From Streptomyces sp. A2-16 (GTDB taxonomy: Bacteria > Actinomycetota > Actinomycetes > Streptomycetales > Streptomycetaceae): a stretch of 64,000 bases of DNA. The position numbers and the translations under genes were made by a program. Position 1 is the stretch's first letter, and the number at the start of each line of letters is the position of its first letter. The stretch is taken from NCBI RefSeq assembly GCF_018128905.1, contig NZ_CP063808.1, positions 9,548,001-9,612,000 on the forward strand, given 5' to 3'. Positions 1 to 7,142 of this stretch are shown one piece after another. The notes beneath the pieces were generated by a model. The model made no database searches. It was not told where the DNA came from and was given only the letters and a program-made list of their open reading frames with translations.

Positions 1-368
1 ACACCGGTGGCCGCGCCCTGGTAGGGCTCGACGTACGACGGGTGGTTGTGGGACTCGACCTTGAAGGTGACCGCGTAGCCCTGGCCGACGTCGACCACGC
101 CCGCGTTCTCGCCGATGCCGACGAGCAGGGCATCGCTCTGCGGGGCCTTCTCGCCGAACTGGCGCAGGTGCACCTTCGACGACTTGTACGAGCAGTGCTC
201 GGACCACATGACCGAGTACATGGCGAGCTCGGCGCCCGTCGGGCGGCGGCCGAGGATCTCCACCACCCGCTCGTACTCGTCCTTCTTCAGGCCCAGTTCG
301 GCCCAGGGCAGCTCGACGTCGGGGGTCGCGGCCGCGTGCTCGACCGTGTCCAGAGGCGTCCGGCTCAT
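1..368 (-). CDS. purL: Phosphoribosylformylglycinamidine synthase large subunit, N-terminal part
   Basis: Only the first ~122 codons are inside the window; the gene runs off the left edge. The product is the synthetase subunit that makes FGAM from FGAR, ATP and the ammonia delivered by PurQ, in de novo purine synthesis. Reading leftward from the ATG, the protein begins MSRTPLDTVEHAAATP and continues through WAELGLKKDEYERV, MYSVMWSEHCSYKSSK and VESHNHPSYVEPYQGAATG, which are the conserved N-terminal blocks of small-type PurL. Its ATG overlaps the purQ stop as ATGA, so translation is probably coupled in a purS-purQ-purL operon. Confidence 0.95.
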   Translation of the reverse strand, partial: MSRTPLDTVEHAAATPDVELPWAELGLKKDEYERVVEILGRRPTGAELAMYSVMWSEHCSYKSSKVHLRQFGEKAPQSDALLVGIGENAGVVDVGQGYAVTFKVESHNHPSYVEPYQGAATG

Positions 369-1045
369 GCGTTGACCAGCTTCTTGAGGATCGAGGTGAA
401 GAAGGGGAGGCCGTCGGTGCGGCCGGAGCCGATGAGCGGCTCCACGGCGTGCTCCGGGTGCGGCATGAGGCCTACGACGTTCCCGGCCTCGTTGGTGATG
501 CCGGCGATGTCGTTGAGCGAGCCGTTGGGGTTGAAGTCCAGGTAGCGGAAGGCGACCCGGCCCTCGGCCTCCAGCTTGTCCAGCGTGTACTGGTCGGCGA
601 CGTACCGGCCGTCCATGTTCTTCAGCGGGATGTGGATCTCCTGGCCGGACTCGTAGTCGGCGGTCCAGGCGGTCTCCGCGTTCTCCACCCGCAGCTTCTG
701 GTCGCGGCAGATGAAGTGGAGGTGGTCGTTGCCGAGCATTCCGCCCGGGAGGAGGTGGGCCTCGGTGAGGATCTGGAAGCCGTTGCAGATGCCGAGGACC
801 GGAAGCCCGGCCTTCGCCTGCTCGATGACCGTCTCCATCACCGGCGAGAAGCGGGAGATGGCGCCGGCCCGCAGATAGTCGCCGTAGGAGAAACCACCGG
901 GGAGCACGACCGCGTCGACCTGGTGGAGGTCCTTGTCCTTGTGCCAGAGAGCGACCGGTTCGGCACCCGCGAGGCGGATCGCGCGCTGGGTGTCCCGGTC
1001 GTCGAGGCTGCCGGGGAAAGTGACGACGCCAATACGAGCGGTCAC
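365..1045 (-). CDS. purQ: FGAM synthase glutaminase subunit
   Basis: This class I glutamine amidotransferase hydrolyses glutamine and passes ammonia to PurL in the cytoplasmic PurLQS complex. At 226 residues it has the usual length for stand-alone PurQ. The nucleophile elbow is PVLGICNGFQ (Cys about 87) and the His-Glu pair lies in LMPHPEHAVEP (about residues 193-203). An early GGFSYGDYLRAG block is typical of PurQ. The GTG start overlaps the purS stop (GTGA) and the stop overlaps the purL ATG, giving a tightly coupled three-gene operon. Confidence 0.97.
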   Translation of the reverse strand: MTARIGVVTFPGSLDDRDTQRAIRLAGAEPVALWHKDKDLHQVDAVVLPGGFSYGDYLRAGAISRFSPVMETVIEQAKAGLPVLGICNGFQILTEAHLLPGGMLGNDHLHFICRDQKLRVENAETAWTADYESGQEIHIPLKNMDGRYVADQYTLDKLEAEGRVAFRYLDFNPNGSLNDIAGITNEAGNVVGLMPHPEHAVEPLIGSGRTDGLPFFTSILKKLVNA

Positions 1046-1305
1046 TTCGCGGCCTCCGCGACTTCCTCCACCTTGACGGTGAAGTCCTCGATCACGGTGT
1101 TGGCGAGGAAGGATTCCGCAAGATCGTGGATGCGGGCGAGCGCGGCCTCGTCGACCGGTCCGTCAACTTCCAGTTCGAATCGCTTTCCCTGACGTACGTC
1201 GGAGATGCCTTCGAAACCCAGTCGCGGCAGTGCGCGCTGGACCGCCTGGCCCTGGGGGTCGAGGATCTCCGGCTTGAGCATGACGTCGACTACGACGCGT
1301 GCCAC
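1042..1305 (-). CDS. purS: FGAM synthase subunit PurS
   Basis: PurS is a small dimeric protein needed to assemble the glutaminase (PurQ) and synthetase (PurL) into FGAM synthase. The 87-residue product begins VARVVVDVMLKPEILDPQG and contains the family's RQGKRFELEVDGPVD block. I chose the second of two closely spaced GTG codons because GGGAG lies five bases before it; a start six bases further upstream (1311) is also possible. It is the first gene of the leftward purSQL operon and is divergent from the Lsr2-family gene. Confidence 0.93.
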   Translation of the reverse strand: MARVVVDVMLKPEILDPQGQAVQRALPRLGFEGISDVRQGKRFELEVDGPVDEAALARIHDLAESFLANTVIEDFTVKVEEVAEAAK

Positions 1306-1311
1306 TGGCAC

Positions 1312-1574
1312 TCCCGGTGGTGTGGTGCTGAGCAGGTTCCTTCAGACTACCCGCACAAAATTTCTACGCGCGTTGAGTTGTAGGAATCTACGTGACGGCC
1401 ATCACGGCGCATCACGGACGCGGGCGTCCGCGAAAATTTCCGGGAAAGATCCCAGATCGACACCCGATACCTATTGCGCTCGGACACGCGGAAGGATTTA
1501 GTCGAGCTTCACAATGCATTGTCGGGCACTGTACAAATGAATTGGCAACGTGCCGTACGAAGGGACCGATATTC
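1312..1574. promoter_or_regulatory. Divergent promoter region of purS and the Lsr2-family gene
   Basis: This 263-bp gap between divergent genes has unusually AT-rich stretches for this genome (AAAATTTCTAC near 1357 and GCGAAAATTTCCGGG near 1431). It also has a short perfect inverted repeat, CGGACGC/GCGTCCG, at about 1416-1432. AT-rich DNA next to an Lsr2-type gene would suit autoregulation, but that is inference. I cannot name -10 or -35 boxes with confidence. Confidence 0.4.
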
Positions 1575-1892
1575 GTGGCGCAGAAGGTCGTGGTCACTCT
1601 CTTTGACGACATCGACGGCTCGGAAGCAGCGGAAACGATCGCCTTCGGGCTCGACGGCAAGTCGTACGAGATCGACCTGAATCAATCCAATGCCAAGAAA
1701 CTGCGTAAGGCGCTCGAGCCCTACGTGGAGGCCGGCCGCAAGCGGTCCAGGTCGGGCAAGGCGTACAAGCAGACCGAGGTCGCTCCCGACCCGGCGGCGG
1801 TGCGGGCCTGGGCCCAGGCCAACAAGATGGACGTCCCCGCCCGCGGACGGATCCCCAAGAAGGTCTACGAGGCGTTCGCCGAGGCGCAGTAG
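1575..1892 (+). CDS. lsrL: Lsr2-family nucleoid-associated protein (LsrL-like paralogue)
   Basis: Lsr2 proteins are the actinobacterial counterparts of H-NS: they bind the minor groove of AT-rich DNA and silence horizontally acquired genes. The 105-residue product begins VAQKVVVTLFDDIDG, with the N-terminal beta-sheet dimerisation domain including EIDLNQSNAKKLR. A basic linker (RKRSRSGK, about 55-62) follows, and the C-terminal DNA-binding domain carries the RGR AT-hook-like motif at about 90-92. I took the GTG at 1575 because similarity to the family starts there. Streptomycetes carry two paralogues; position beside purSQL matches the one called LsrL, from memory of genome order. Confidence 0.88.
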   Translation: MAQKVVVTLFDDIDGSEAAETIAFGLDGKSYEIDLNQSNAKKLRKALEPYVEAGRKRSRSGKAYKQTEVAPDPAAVRAWAQANKMDVPARGRIPKKVYEAFAEAQ

Positions 1893-2017
1893 GTCCCCGT
1901 CGACGCCGGGTCACCCGCCCCTCGGGACAACCGACTTGCGTTGCACCCCACCTGGTCAGCTAGAGTCTGGAGCACGCCGAGGGGCGAGGCCGAAAAGGCC
2001 CAGCTCACGGAGTACAC

Positions 2018-2089
2018 GCGGGTGTAGTTCAGTAGTAGAACATCCCCCTTCCAGGGGGAAGGCGCAGTGTGCAATTCCTGTCACCCGCT
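2018..2089 (+). tRNA. tRNA-Gly (TCC)
   Basis: A 72-nt cloverleaf. Acceptor GCGGGTG pairs with CACCCGC, the D-stem is GTTC/GAAC, and the anticodon stem TCCCC/GGGGA encloses the loop CTTCCAG (anticodon TCC). A T-loop-like segment (GCAATTCCTGT) follows. No CCA is encoded. Confidence 0.93.
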
Positions 2090-2167
2090 CTGCACCGCCG
2101 GTCTGGACCCTTGTGGATCAGGTAGGCTGGTGCTCGCGCCGATCGGTGAGAGCCGGTCGGATGCAAT

Positions 2168-2240
2168 GCGGACGTAGCTCAGTTGGTAGAGCGCAACCTT
2201 GCCAAGGTTGAGGTCGCGAGTTCGAGCCTCGTCGTCCGCT
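2168..2240 (+). tRNA. tRNA-Gly (GCC), copy 1
   Basis: A 73-nt tRNA. Acceptor GCGGACG pairs with CGTCCGC, and the anticodon stem CAACC/GGTTG encloses TTGCCAA (anticodon GCC). The T-arm is GCGAGTTCGAGCCTCGT. A hairpin with a T-tract follows. A near-identical copy lies at 6025. Confidence 0.95.
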
Positions 2241-2247
2241 CTGAATC

Positions 2248-2278
2248 AAGCCCTCCGGTTTCGGCCGGGGGGCTTTTT
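2248..2278 (+). terminator. Rho-independent terminator after tRNA-Gly copy 1
   Basis: AAGCCCTCCGG and CCGGGGGGCTT form a GC-rich hairpin with a short loop. TTTTT follows on the + strand, just downstream of the tRNA. Confidence 0.85.
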
Positions 2279-2373
2279 CATGTCCGAATGATCCACCGGC
2301 GTCTGACATTTGTCATACGGAGTGGTGACAGCGCGCACTGCTGTCGCATCCCGTCCGCCGGGACGCTGGGTTC

Positions 2374-3312
2374 ATGAACATCGACGAACGCGAACACGTG
2401 ATTGAGGTCACCGACCTCCGGCGTGTGTACGGGGGCGGGTTCGAGGCCGTGCGCGGGATCAGCTTCTCCGTGGCACGCGGAGAGGTCTTCGCCCTGCTCG
2501 GCACCAACGGCGCCGGCAAGACATCCACCGTCGAACTCCTCGAGGGGCTCGCCCGGCCGACCGAGGGCCGCATCCGTGTCCTCGGACACGATCCGTACGC
2601 CGAGCGCGCCGTCGTGCGCCCGCGGACCGGGGTGATGCTCCAGGAGGGCGGCTTCCCTTCCGAGCTGACCGTGGGCGAGACCGCGCGGATGTGGGCCGGC
2701 TGCGTCAGCGGGGCCCGGCCGCCCCTGGAGGTGCTGGAACTCGTCGGGCTCGCCCGGCGGACCGACGTACGGGTCAAGCAGCTGTCCGGAGGCGAGCGGC
2801 GACGGCTCGACCTGGCGCTCGCACTGCTCGGCGACCCCGAGGTGCTCTTCCTCGACGAGCCGACGACCGGGCTCGACGCCGAAGGACGCCGGGACACCTG
2901 GGAGTTGGTGCGGGCACTGCGGGAGCGCGGGACGACCGTGCTGCTCACCACGCACTACCTGGAGGAGGCCGAGGATCTCGCCGACCGGCTGGCGATCCTG
3001 CACGAGGGGCGGGTCGCGGTCACGGGGACACCGGACGAGGTGACCGCCGCGCAGCCGTCGCGGATCTCGTTCGAGCTTCCGGAGGGCTACTTCGTGGGGG
3101 ATCTGCCGCCGCTCGGGGAGCTCGGGATCTGTGGGCACGAGGTCGCCGGGAGGGTCGTACGGCTGCGGACGCATCAGCTGCAGCGGGCGGCCACCGGGCT
3201 GCTGATCTGGGCCGAGCGGGCCGGGGTCGAGCTGCGGCGGCTCGATGTGCGCTCGGCCTCGCTGGAGGAGGCGTTCCTCGGGATCGCGGCGCGCGAGGAG
3301 GTCGCGGCATGA
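2374..3312 (+). CDS. ABC transporter ATP-binding protein (DrrA/ABC-2 type)
   Basis: This is the ATPase subunit of an ABC-2 exporter, acting at the inner face of the membrane. The 312-residue protein has Walker A GTNGAGKT (about 43-50), the signature LSGGE (137-141), Walker B LFLDE (158-162) with a TTGLDAEGR D-loop, and an H-loop in TTHYLEEAE. The C-terminal ~80 residues resemble the extension seen in drug-exporter ATPases. The stop overlaps the permease ATG (ATGA), and a histidine kinase and response regulator follow. This layout is typical of self-regulated antimicrobial or stress exporters; the substrate is unknown. Confidence 0.92.
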   Translation: MNIDEREHVIEVTDLRRVYGGGFEAVRGISFSVARGEVFALLGTNGAGKTSTVELLEGLARPTEGRIRVLGHDPYAERAVVRPRTGVMLQEGGFPSELTVGETARMWAGCVSGARPPLEVLELVGLARRTDVRVKQLSGGERRRLDLALALLGDPEVLFLDEPTTGLDAEGRRDTWELVRALRERGTTVLLTTHYLEEAEDLADRLAILHEGRVAVTGTPDEVTAAQPSRISFELPEGYFVGDLPPLGELGICGHEVAGRVVRLRTHQLQRAATGLLIWAERAGVELRRLDVRSASLEEAFLGIAAREEVAA

Positions 3313-4082
3313 GCACCCTCACCACTCCCGCCGGACGGCTGGGCTCCCTCGCCCGGGCCGAGTTCACGCTGCTCGGGCGCAGCAAGGCCACGCTCCTCAC
3401 GGCCGTTCTGATACCGCTCGTGCTGCCCTTCAGCCTGCAGACCTTCGTGGACGGCATGGAGGTCGACGAGGTCGGGCTGAGCGTCGGTCTGGTGCTGCTG
3501 CCTGCCGCGATCGGTTTCGCCCTGCTGTTCGGCGTCTACAGCGCCCTCGTCGGGATCTACACCACCCGGCGCGAGGAACTCGTGCTGAAGCGGCTGCGCA
3601 GCGGGGAGCTGCGGGACGTCGAGATCCTGTGCGGGACCGCGCTGCCGGTCGGCGCGACCGGGATCGTGCAGTCCCTGGTGCTGGTGGCGGGAAGCACGGT
3701 CCTGCTCGACCTGCCCGCGCCGCACGCGCCCCATCTCGCGGTCCTGGGACTGCTGTTGGGGCTGGTCATGTGCGCGGCCCTCGCGGCCGTGACGGCCGCC
3801 GTGACCCGGACCGTGGAGAGCGCCCAGGTCACCACGTTGCCGTTCGTACTGATCTCGATGACCCTCTCGGGCGTCACCGTGCCCCTGGAGCTGCTGCCCG
3901 ACCGGTTCGCGTCGATGTGCGAGCTGCTGCCGCTCTCCCCCGTGATCACCCTGGTCCGCGGCGGCTGGACGGGCGCCCTGTCGACGTACGAGGCACTGGG
4001 CGCCCTCGCGACCGCCCTGGCCTGGACCGTCCTGGCGGTGTTTGCTGTGGGACGGTGGTTCCGGTGGGAGCCGAGGCGCTGA
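3309..4082 (+). CDS. ABC-2 type transporter permease
   Basis: The membrane subunit partnering the preceding ATPase. The 257-residue protein has about six hydrophobic segments (for example AVLIPLVLPFSLQTF, LLPAAIGFALLFGVYSALVG, LAVLGLLLGLVMCAALAAV and AWTVLAVFAVG). It also has the cytoplasmic TTRREELVLKRLRSGEL segment common in ABC-2 permeases. The ATG lies inside the ATPase stop (ATGA), implying coupled translation and fixed stoichiometry. Substrate unknown. Confidence 0.9.
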   Translation: MSTLTTPAGRLGSLARAEFTLLGRSKATLLTAVLIPLVLPFSLQTFVDGMEVDEVGLSVGLVLLPAAIGFALLFGVYSALVGIYTTRREELVLKRLRSGELRDVEILCGTALPVGATGIVQSLVLVAGSTVLLDLPAPHAPHLAVLGLLLGLVMCAALAAVTAAVTRTVESAQVTTLPFVLISMTLSGVTVPLELLPDRFASMCELLPLSPVITLVRGGWTGALSTYEALGALATALAWTVLAVFAVGRWFRWEPRR

Positions 4083-4096
4083 CGTACGGGGAGAAC

Positions 4097-5314
4097 ATGC
4101 GCGAGCCGGGGGGCTGGTGGCGGCGGAAGAGCACACCGGCGAAGATCGAGACGTACACGCGGTGGTCGTTCCACTTCTTCGCGCTGGCCGAGGTCGCCGC
4201 GGTCGGACTGCCGCTGTTCGGTGCGATGCCGGGCTGGCTGTCCGTCCTGCTGCTGGTGTTGCTGGGCGGGCACGCCGGACTCTGTGCCCTGACCGCGTCC
4301 CGGGCGCTGGACTGGACGCGCGGCCGTCGCGAGCAGCCCCTCCACATGCTGTGGACACTCGGCGCGGTCACCGTCGCCGTCGCCGTGACGGCCATCGCGA
4401 TCACCGAGCACGGGCCCCGCGGGGAGGACGTCGACACCGCGGCCGGGGGGATCTTCGCCGTCGTGCTGATCTTCGGTGCCGGAGTCATCGCGCTGGGGCT
4501 GCGCGACCGGAAACGGATCTTCGCCCTCGTCGGCGGGTTCGCGACGGGCGCCGGGGTCATCGCCTTCCCGCTGGGGCTGCCCGGTCCTGCGACCCTGGCG
4601 GCGATGGTGGCCGTCCTGCTCGGTGCCGGGTTCCTCGCCTTCACCTCCGTCTTCTCGGTGTGGCTGCTCACCGCCGTCTACGAGCTCGACGAGGCCCGCG
4701 AGACCCGCGCCCGGCTCGCCGTGGCCGAGGAACGGCTGCGGTTCGGGCGGGACCTGCACGACGTGATGGGGCGGAACCTCGCGGTGATCGCGCTCAAGAG
4801 CGAGCTGGCCGTGCAGCTCGCCCGGCGCGGACGGGAGGAGGCCGTGGACCAGATGACCGAGGTGCAGCGGATCGCGCAGGAGACACAGCGTGAGGTGCGC
4901 GATGTCGTGCGCGGTTACCGTGAGGCCGATCTCGAGGTCGAACTCACGGGAGCGCGCGGGGTGTTGATCGCCGCGGGCATCGCCTGCGAGATCACCGGGG
5001 AGCCGGGCGAGCTGCCCGCCGAGGTGCAGTCGGCGCTGGGCTGGGTGGTCCGGGAGGCCACCACGAACGTCCTGCGGCACGGGGACGCCAAGCGGTGCAC
5101 GGTGGCCGTACGGACGGAGGAGGAACGAGTGGAGCTGACCGTGGAGAACGACGGGGTGCTGAGATCGTCGGGCGGTGCCGGCGGGTCCGGGCTCGCCGGA
5201 CTGCGGGAACGGCTCGCGGCCGTCGCCGGGACGCTGGAGGCGGGACCTGCCCGCGAAGGGGTGTTCCGGCTGGTGGCGCAGGTGCCGCTGCCGGCGACGG
5301 AGGCGACCTCGTGA
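4097..5314 (+). CDS. Sensor histidine kinase (HisKA_3, NarL/LiaS type)
   Basis: A membrane histidine kinase, probably controlling the adjacent exporter. The 405-residue protein has an N-terminal run of transmembrane segments (about residues 20-190). The dimerisation/phosphoacceptor block is FGRDLHDVMGRNLAVIALK, with the phosphorylated His at about 221. A HATPase domain follows, with an N-box around VVREATTNVLRHGDA and a G-box GGAGGSGLAGLRERL. I chose ATG 4097 because GGGGAG precedes it; an in-frame GTG at about 4061 inside the permease is an alternative. The stop overlaps a GTG that opens a set of 24-bp repeats. Confidence 0.9.
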   Translation: MREPGGWWRRKSTPAKIETYTRWSFHFFALAEVAAVGLPLFGAMPGWLSVLLLVLLGGHAGLCALTASRALDWTRGRREQPLHMLWTLGAVTVAVAVTAIAITEHGPRGEDVDTAAGGIFAVVLIFGAGVIALGLRDRKRIFALVGGFATGAGVIAFPLGLPGPATLAAMVAVLLGAGFLAFTSVFSVWLLTAVYELDEARETRARLAVAEERLRFGRDLHDVMGRNLAVIALKSELAVQLARRGREEAVDQMTEVQRIAQETQREVRDVVRGYREADLEVELTGARGVLIAAGIACEITGEPGELPAEVQSALGWVVREATTNVLRHGDAKRCTVAVRTEEERVELTVENDGVLRSSGGAGGSGLAGLRERLAAVAGTLEAGPAREGVFRLVAQVPLPATEATS

Positions 5315-5393
5315 GCGCGCGGGTCGAGTCGCGGATGAGCGCGCGGGTCGAGTCGCGGATGAGCGCGCGGGTCGAGTCGCGGGAAGTGGTCTC
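5311..5393 (+). repeat. Three tandem 24-bp repeats between kinase and regulator genes
   Basis: The unit [G/A]TGAGCGCGCGGGTCGAG followed by TCGCGG is repeated three times directly between the kinase stop and the regulator start. Each unit begins with a start codon. Read from the GTG at 5311, which overlaps the kinase stop, it encodes a 28-residue peptide of VSARVESR-type repeats whose TGA overlaps the regulator GTG at 5394. It may be a coupling peptide or simply a slippage duplication. Confidence 0.7.
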
Positions 5394-6002
5394 GTGACCC
5401 TGCGGGTGCTGCTCGCCGATGACGAGCATCTGATCCGGGGAGCGCTGGCCGCGCTGCTCTCGCTGGAGGACGACCTGGCGATCGTCGCGGAGGCGGCCAC
5501 CGGCCCCGAGGCGCTGGCGATGGCCCGGGCGCACGGACCCGACGTCGCCGTACTGGATCTCCAGATGCCCGGCGCGGACGGTGTGAAGGTCGCCACATCC
5601 CTGCGGACCGAACTGCCCGAGTGCAAGGTCCTGATCGTCACCAGTCATGGACGGCCCGGGCATCTCAAGCGGGCTCTGGCGGCCGGTGTGCGGGGGTTCG
5701 TCCCCAAGACCGTGAGCGCCCAGCGGCTCGCGGAGATCATCCGCACGGTGCACGCGGGAAACCGTTACGTCGACCCCGAGTTGGCCGCCGACGCGATCTC
5801 CGCCGGGGACTCGCCGCTGACTGCCCGGGAGGCCGAGGTGCTGGAACTCGCCGCCGACGGCGCGCCCGTCGCGGAGATCGCCGAACGGGCCGCGCTGTCG
5901 CAGGGGACCGTACGGAACTACCTGTCGTCCGCCGTCTCCAAGCTCGGGGCCGAGAACCGTCACGCGGCCGTGCGGCTCGCACGCGAGCGAGGTTGGGTAT
6001 AG
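5394..6002 (+). CDS. LuxR-family response regulator (NarL type)
   Basis: The cognate regulator of the upstream kinase. The 202-residue protein has a receiver domain with the acidic pair D9-D10, phospho-acceptor D55 in VAVLDLQMPG, and conserved TS and K residues (IVTSHG, FVPKT). The C-terminal LuxR helix-turn-helix is LTAREAEVLELAADG...LSQGTVRNYLSSAVSKLG. The GTG start directly follows the tandem repeats. The neighbouring ABC exporter is its likely target, inferred from co-location. Confidence 0.92.
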   Translation: MTLRVLLADDEHLIRGALAALLSLEDDLAIVAEAATGPEALAMARAHGPDVAVLDLQMPGADGVKVATSLRTELPECKVLIVTSHGRPGHLKRALAAGVRGFVPKTVSAQRLAEIIRTVHAGNRYVDPELAADAISAGDSPLTAREAEVLELAADGAPVAEIAERAALSQGTVRNYLSSAVSKLGAENRHAAVRLARERGWV

Positions 6003-6024
6003 TGGTTCTCGCGCCACGGCGCAT

Positions 6025-6097
6025 GCGAACGTAGCTCAGTTGGTAGAGCGCAACCTTGCCAAGGTTGAGGTCGCGAGTTCGAACCTCGTCGTTCGCT
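6025..6097 (+). tRNA. tRNA-Gly (GCC), copy 2
   Basis: A 73-nt tRNA nearly identical to the copy at 2168. It differs by a compensated pair in the acceptor (GCGAACG with CGTTCGC) and one T-arm base. The anticodon loop is TTGCCAA. Confidence 0.95.
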
Positions 6098-6107
6098 CTG
6101 TTTCGGC

Positions 6108-6137
6108 AAAGGCCCCCGGTTCTCACCGGGGGCCTTT
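6108..6137. terminator. Bidirectional terminator between tRNA-Gly and purC
   Basis: AAAGGCCCCCGGT and ACCGGGGGCCTTT form a perfect hairpin with A and T flanks. It can serve both the rightward tRNA and leftward purC. Confidence 0.8.
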
Positions 6138-6141
6138 CGCA

Positions 6142-7041
6142 TTACGACCAGCTCGTGCCCGTCAGTCGCTCGTACGCTTCGACGTACTTGGCGCGGGTGC
6201 GGTCCACGACCTCCTGCGGCAGCGGCGGCGGGGGCTGCTCGCTCCTGCGGTCCCAGCCGGACTCCGCCGAGGTCAGCCAGTCGCGCACGAACTGCTTGTC
6301 GTACGACGGCTGCGCGTGCCCCGGCTCCCACTGGTCGGCCGGCCAGAAGCGGGAGGAGTCCGGGGTGAGGACCTCGTCCGCGATGACGAGGGTGTCCCCG
6401 TCGAAGCCGAACTCGAACTTGGTGTCCGCGAGGATGATCCCGCGGTCCCGGGCGATGTCCCGGCCGCGCGAGTACACCGCGAGGGTCGCCTGGCGGAGCT
6501 GGGCGGCGGTGTCCGCGCCGACCCGGCGGGCGACCTCCTCGTAGGAGACGTTCTCGTCGTGCTCGCCGACAGCGGCCTTGGTGGCCGGGGTGAAGATCGG
6601 GGCGGGGAGCTCGCTGCCGTCCGTGAGGCCCTCCGGGAGGGCGAGGCCGCACACCGTGCGGGACTCGTTGTACTCCAGCAGGCCGGAGCCGGTGAGGTAG
6701 CCACGGGCGACGGCCTCCACGGGGACCATCCGGAGCGACTTGCAGACCAGGGTGCGGCCGGCCCAGTCGGCGGGGGCGCCTTCCGGAACCTCCGTGCTCA
6801 GGACGTGGTTCGGCATCACGTCGGCGATCTGGTCGAACCACCACAGCGACAGCTGGGTGAGGACGCGGCCCTTGTCGGGGATCTCGGTCGGCAGCACCCA
6901 GTCATAGGCGGACAGGCGGTCGCTGGCGACCATCACGAGGTCGCCCGCCTCGTTCTGGTACAGCTCGCGCACCTTTCCGGTGTGCAGATGCACCAGGCCC
7001 GGAACCTGGAGCGGCTCGGGCTTTTCTACGAATCCGGACAC
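6142..7041 (-). CDS. purC: SAICAR synthase
   Basis: This enzyme joins CAIR and aspartate with ATP to form SAICAR in purine synthesis. The 299-residue protein begins VSGFVEKPEPLQVPGLVH. It contains the PurC blocks HLHTGKVRELY, SDRLSAYDWVLPTEIPDKG, PVEAVARGYLTGSGL and ILADTKFEFGFD, with DEVLTPDSSRFW near the C-terminus. I chose the GTG at 7041, preceded by GAGG, over an upstream extension without similarity. It lies alone on the minus strand between a tRNA and an unrelated gene. Confidence 0.95.
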   Translation of the reverse strand: MSGFVEKPEPLQVPGLVHLHTGKVRELYQNEAGDLVMVASDRLSAYDWVLPTEIPDKGRVLTQLSLWWFDQIADVMPNHVLSTEVPEGAPADWAGRTLVCKSLRMVPVEAVARGYLTGSGLLEYNESRTVCGLALPEGLTDGSELPAPIFTPATKAAVGEHDENVSYEEVARRVGADTAAQLRQATLAVYSRGRDIARDRGIILADTKFEFGFDGDTLVIADEVLTPDSSRFWPADQWEPGHAQPSYDKQFVRDWLTSAESGWDRRSEQPPPPLPQEVVDRTRAKYVEAYERLTGTSWS

Positions 7042-7142
7042 GGTTCCTCCCCGTGGGTATGTCCAACGGGTCAATTGTCCCGTACAGGCTGCTGACCTTG
7101 GACTTGGGGTCTGTTGCGGCTTGTCGGGTGCTCGGCGTGAGC

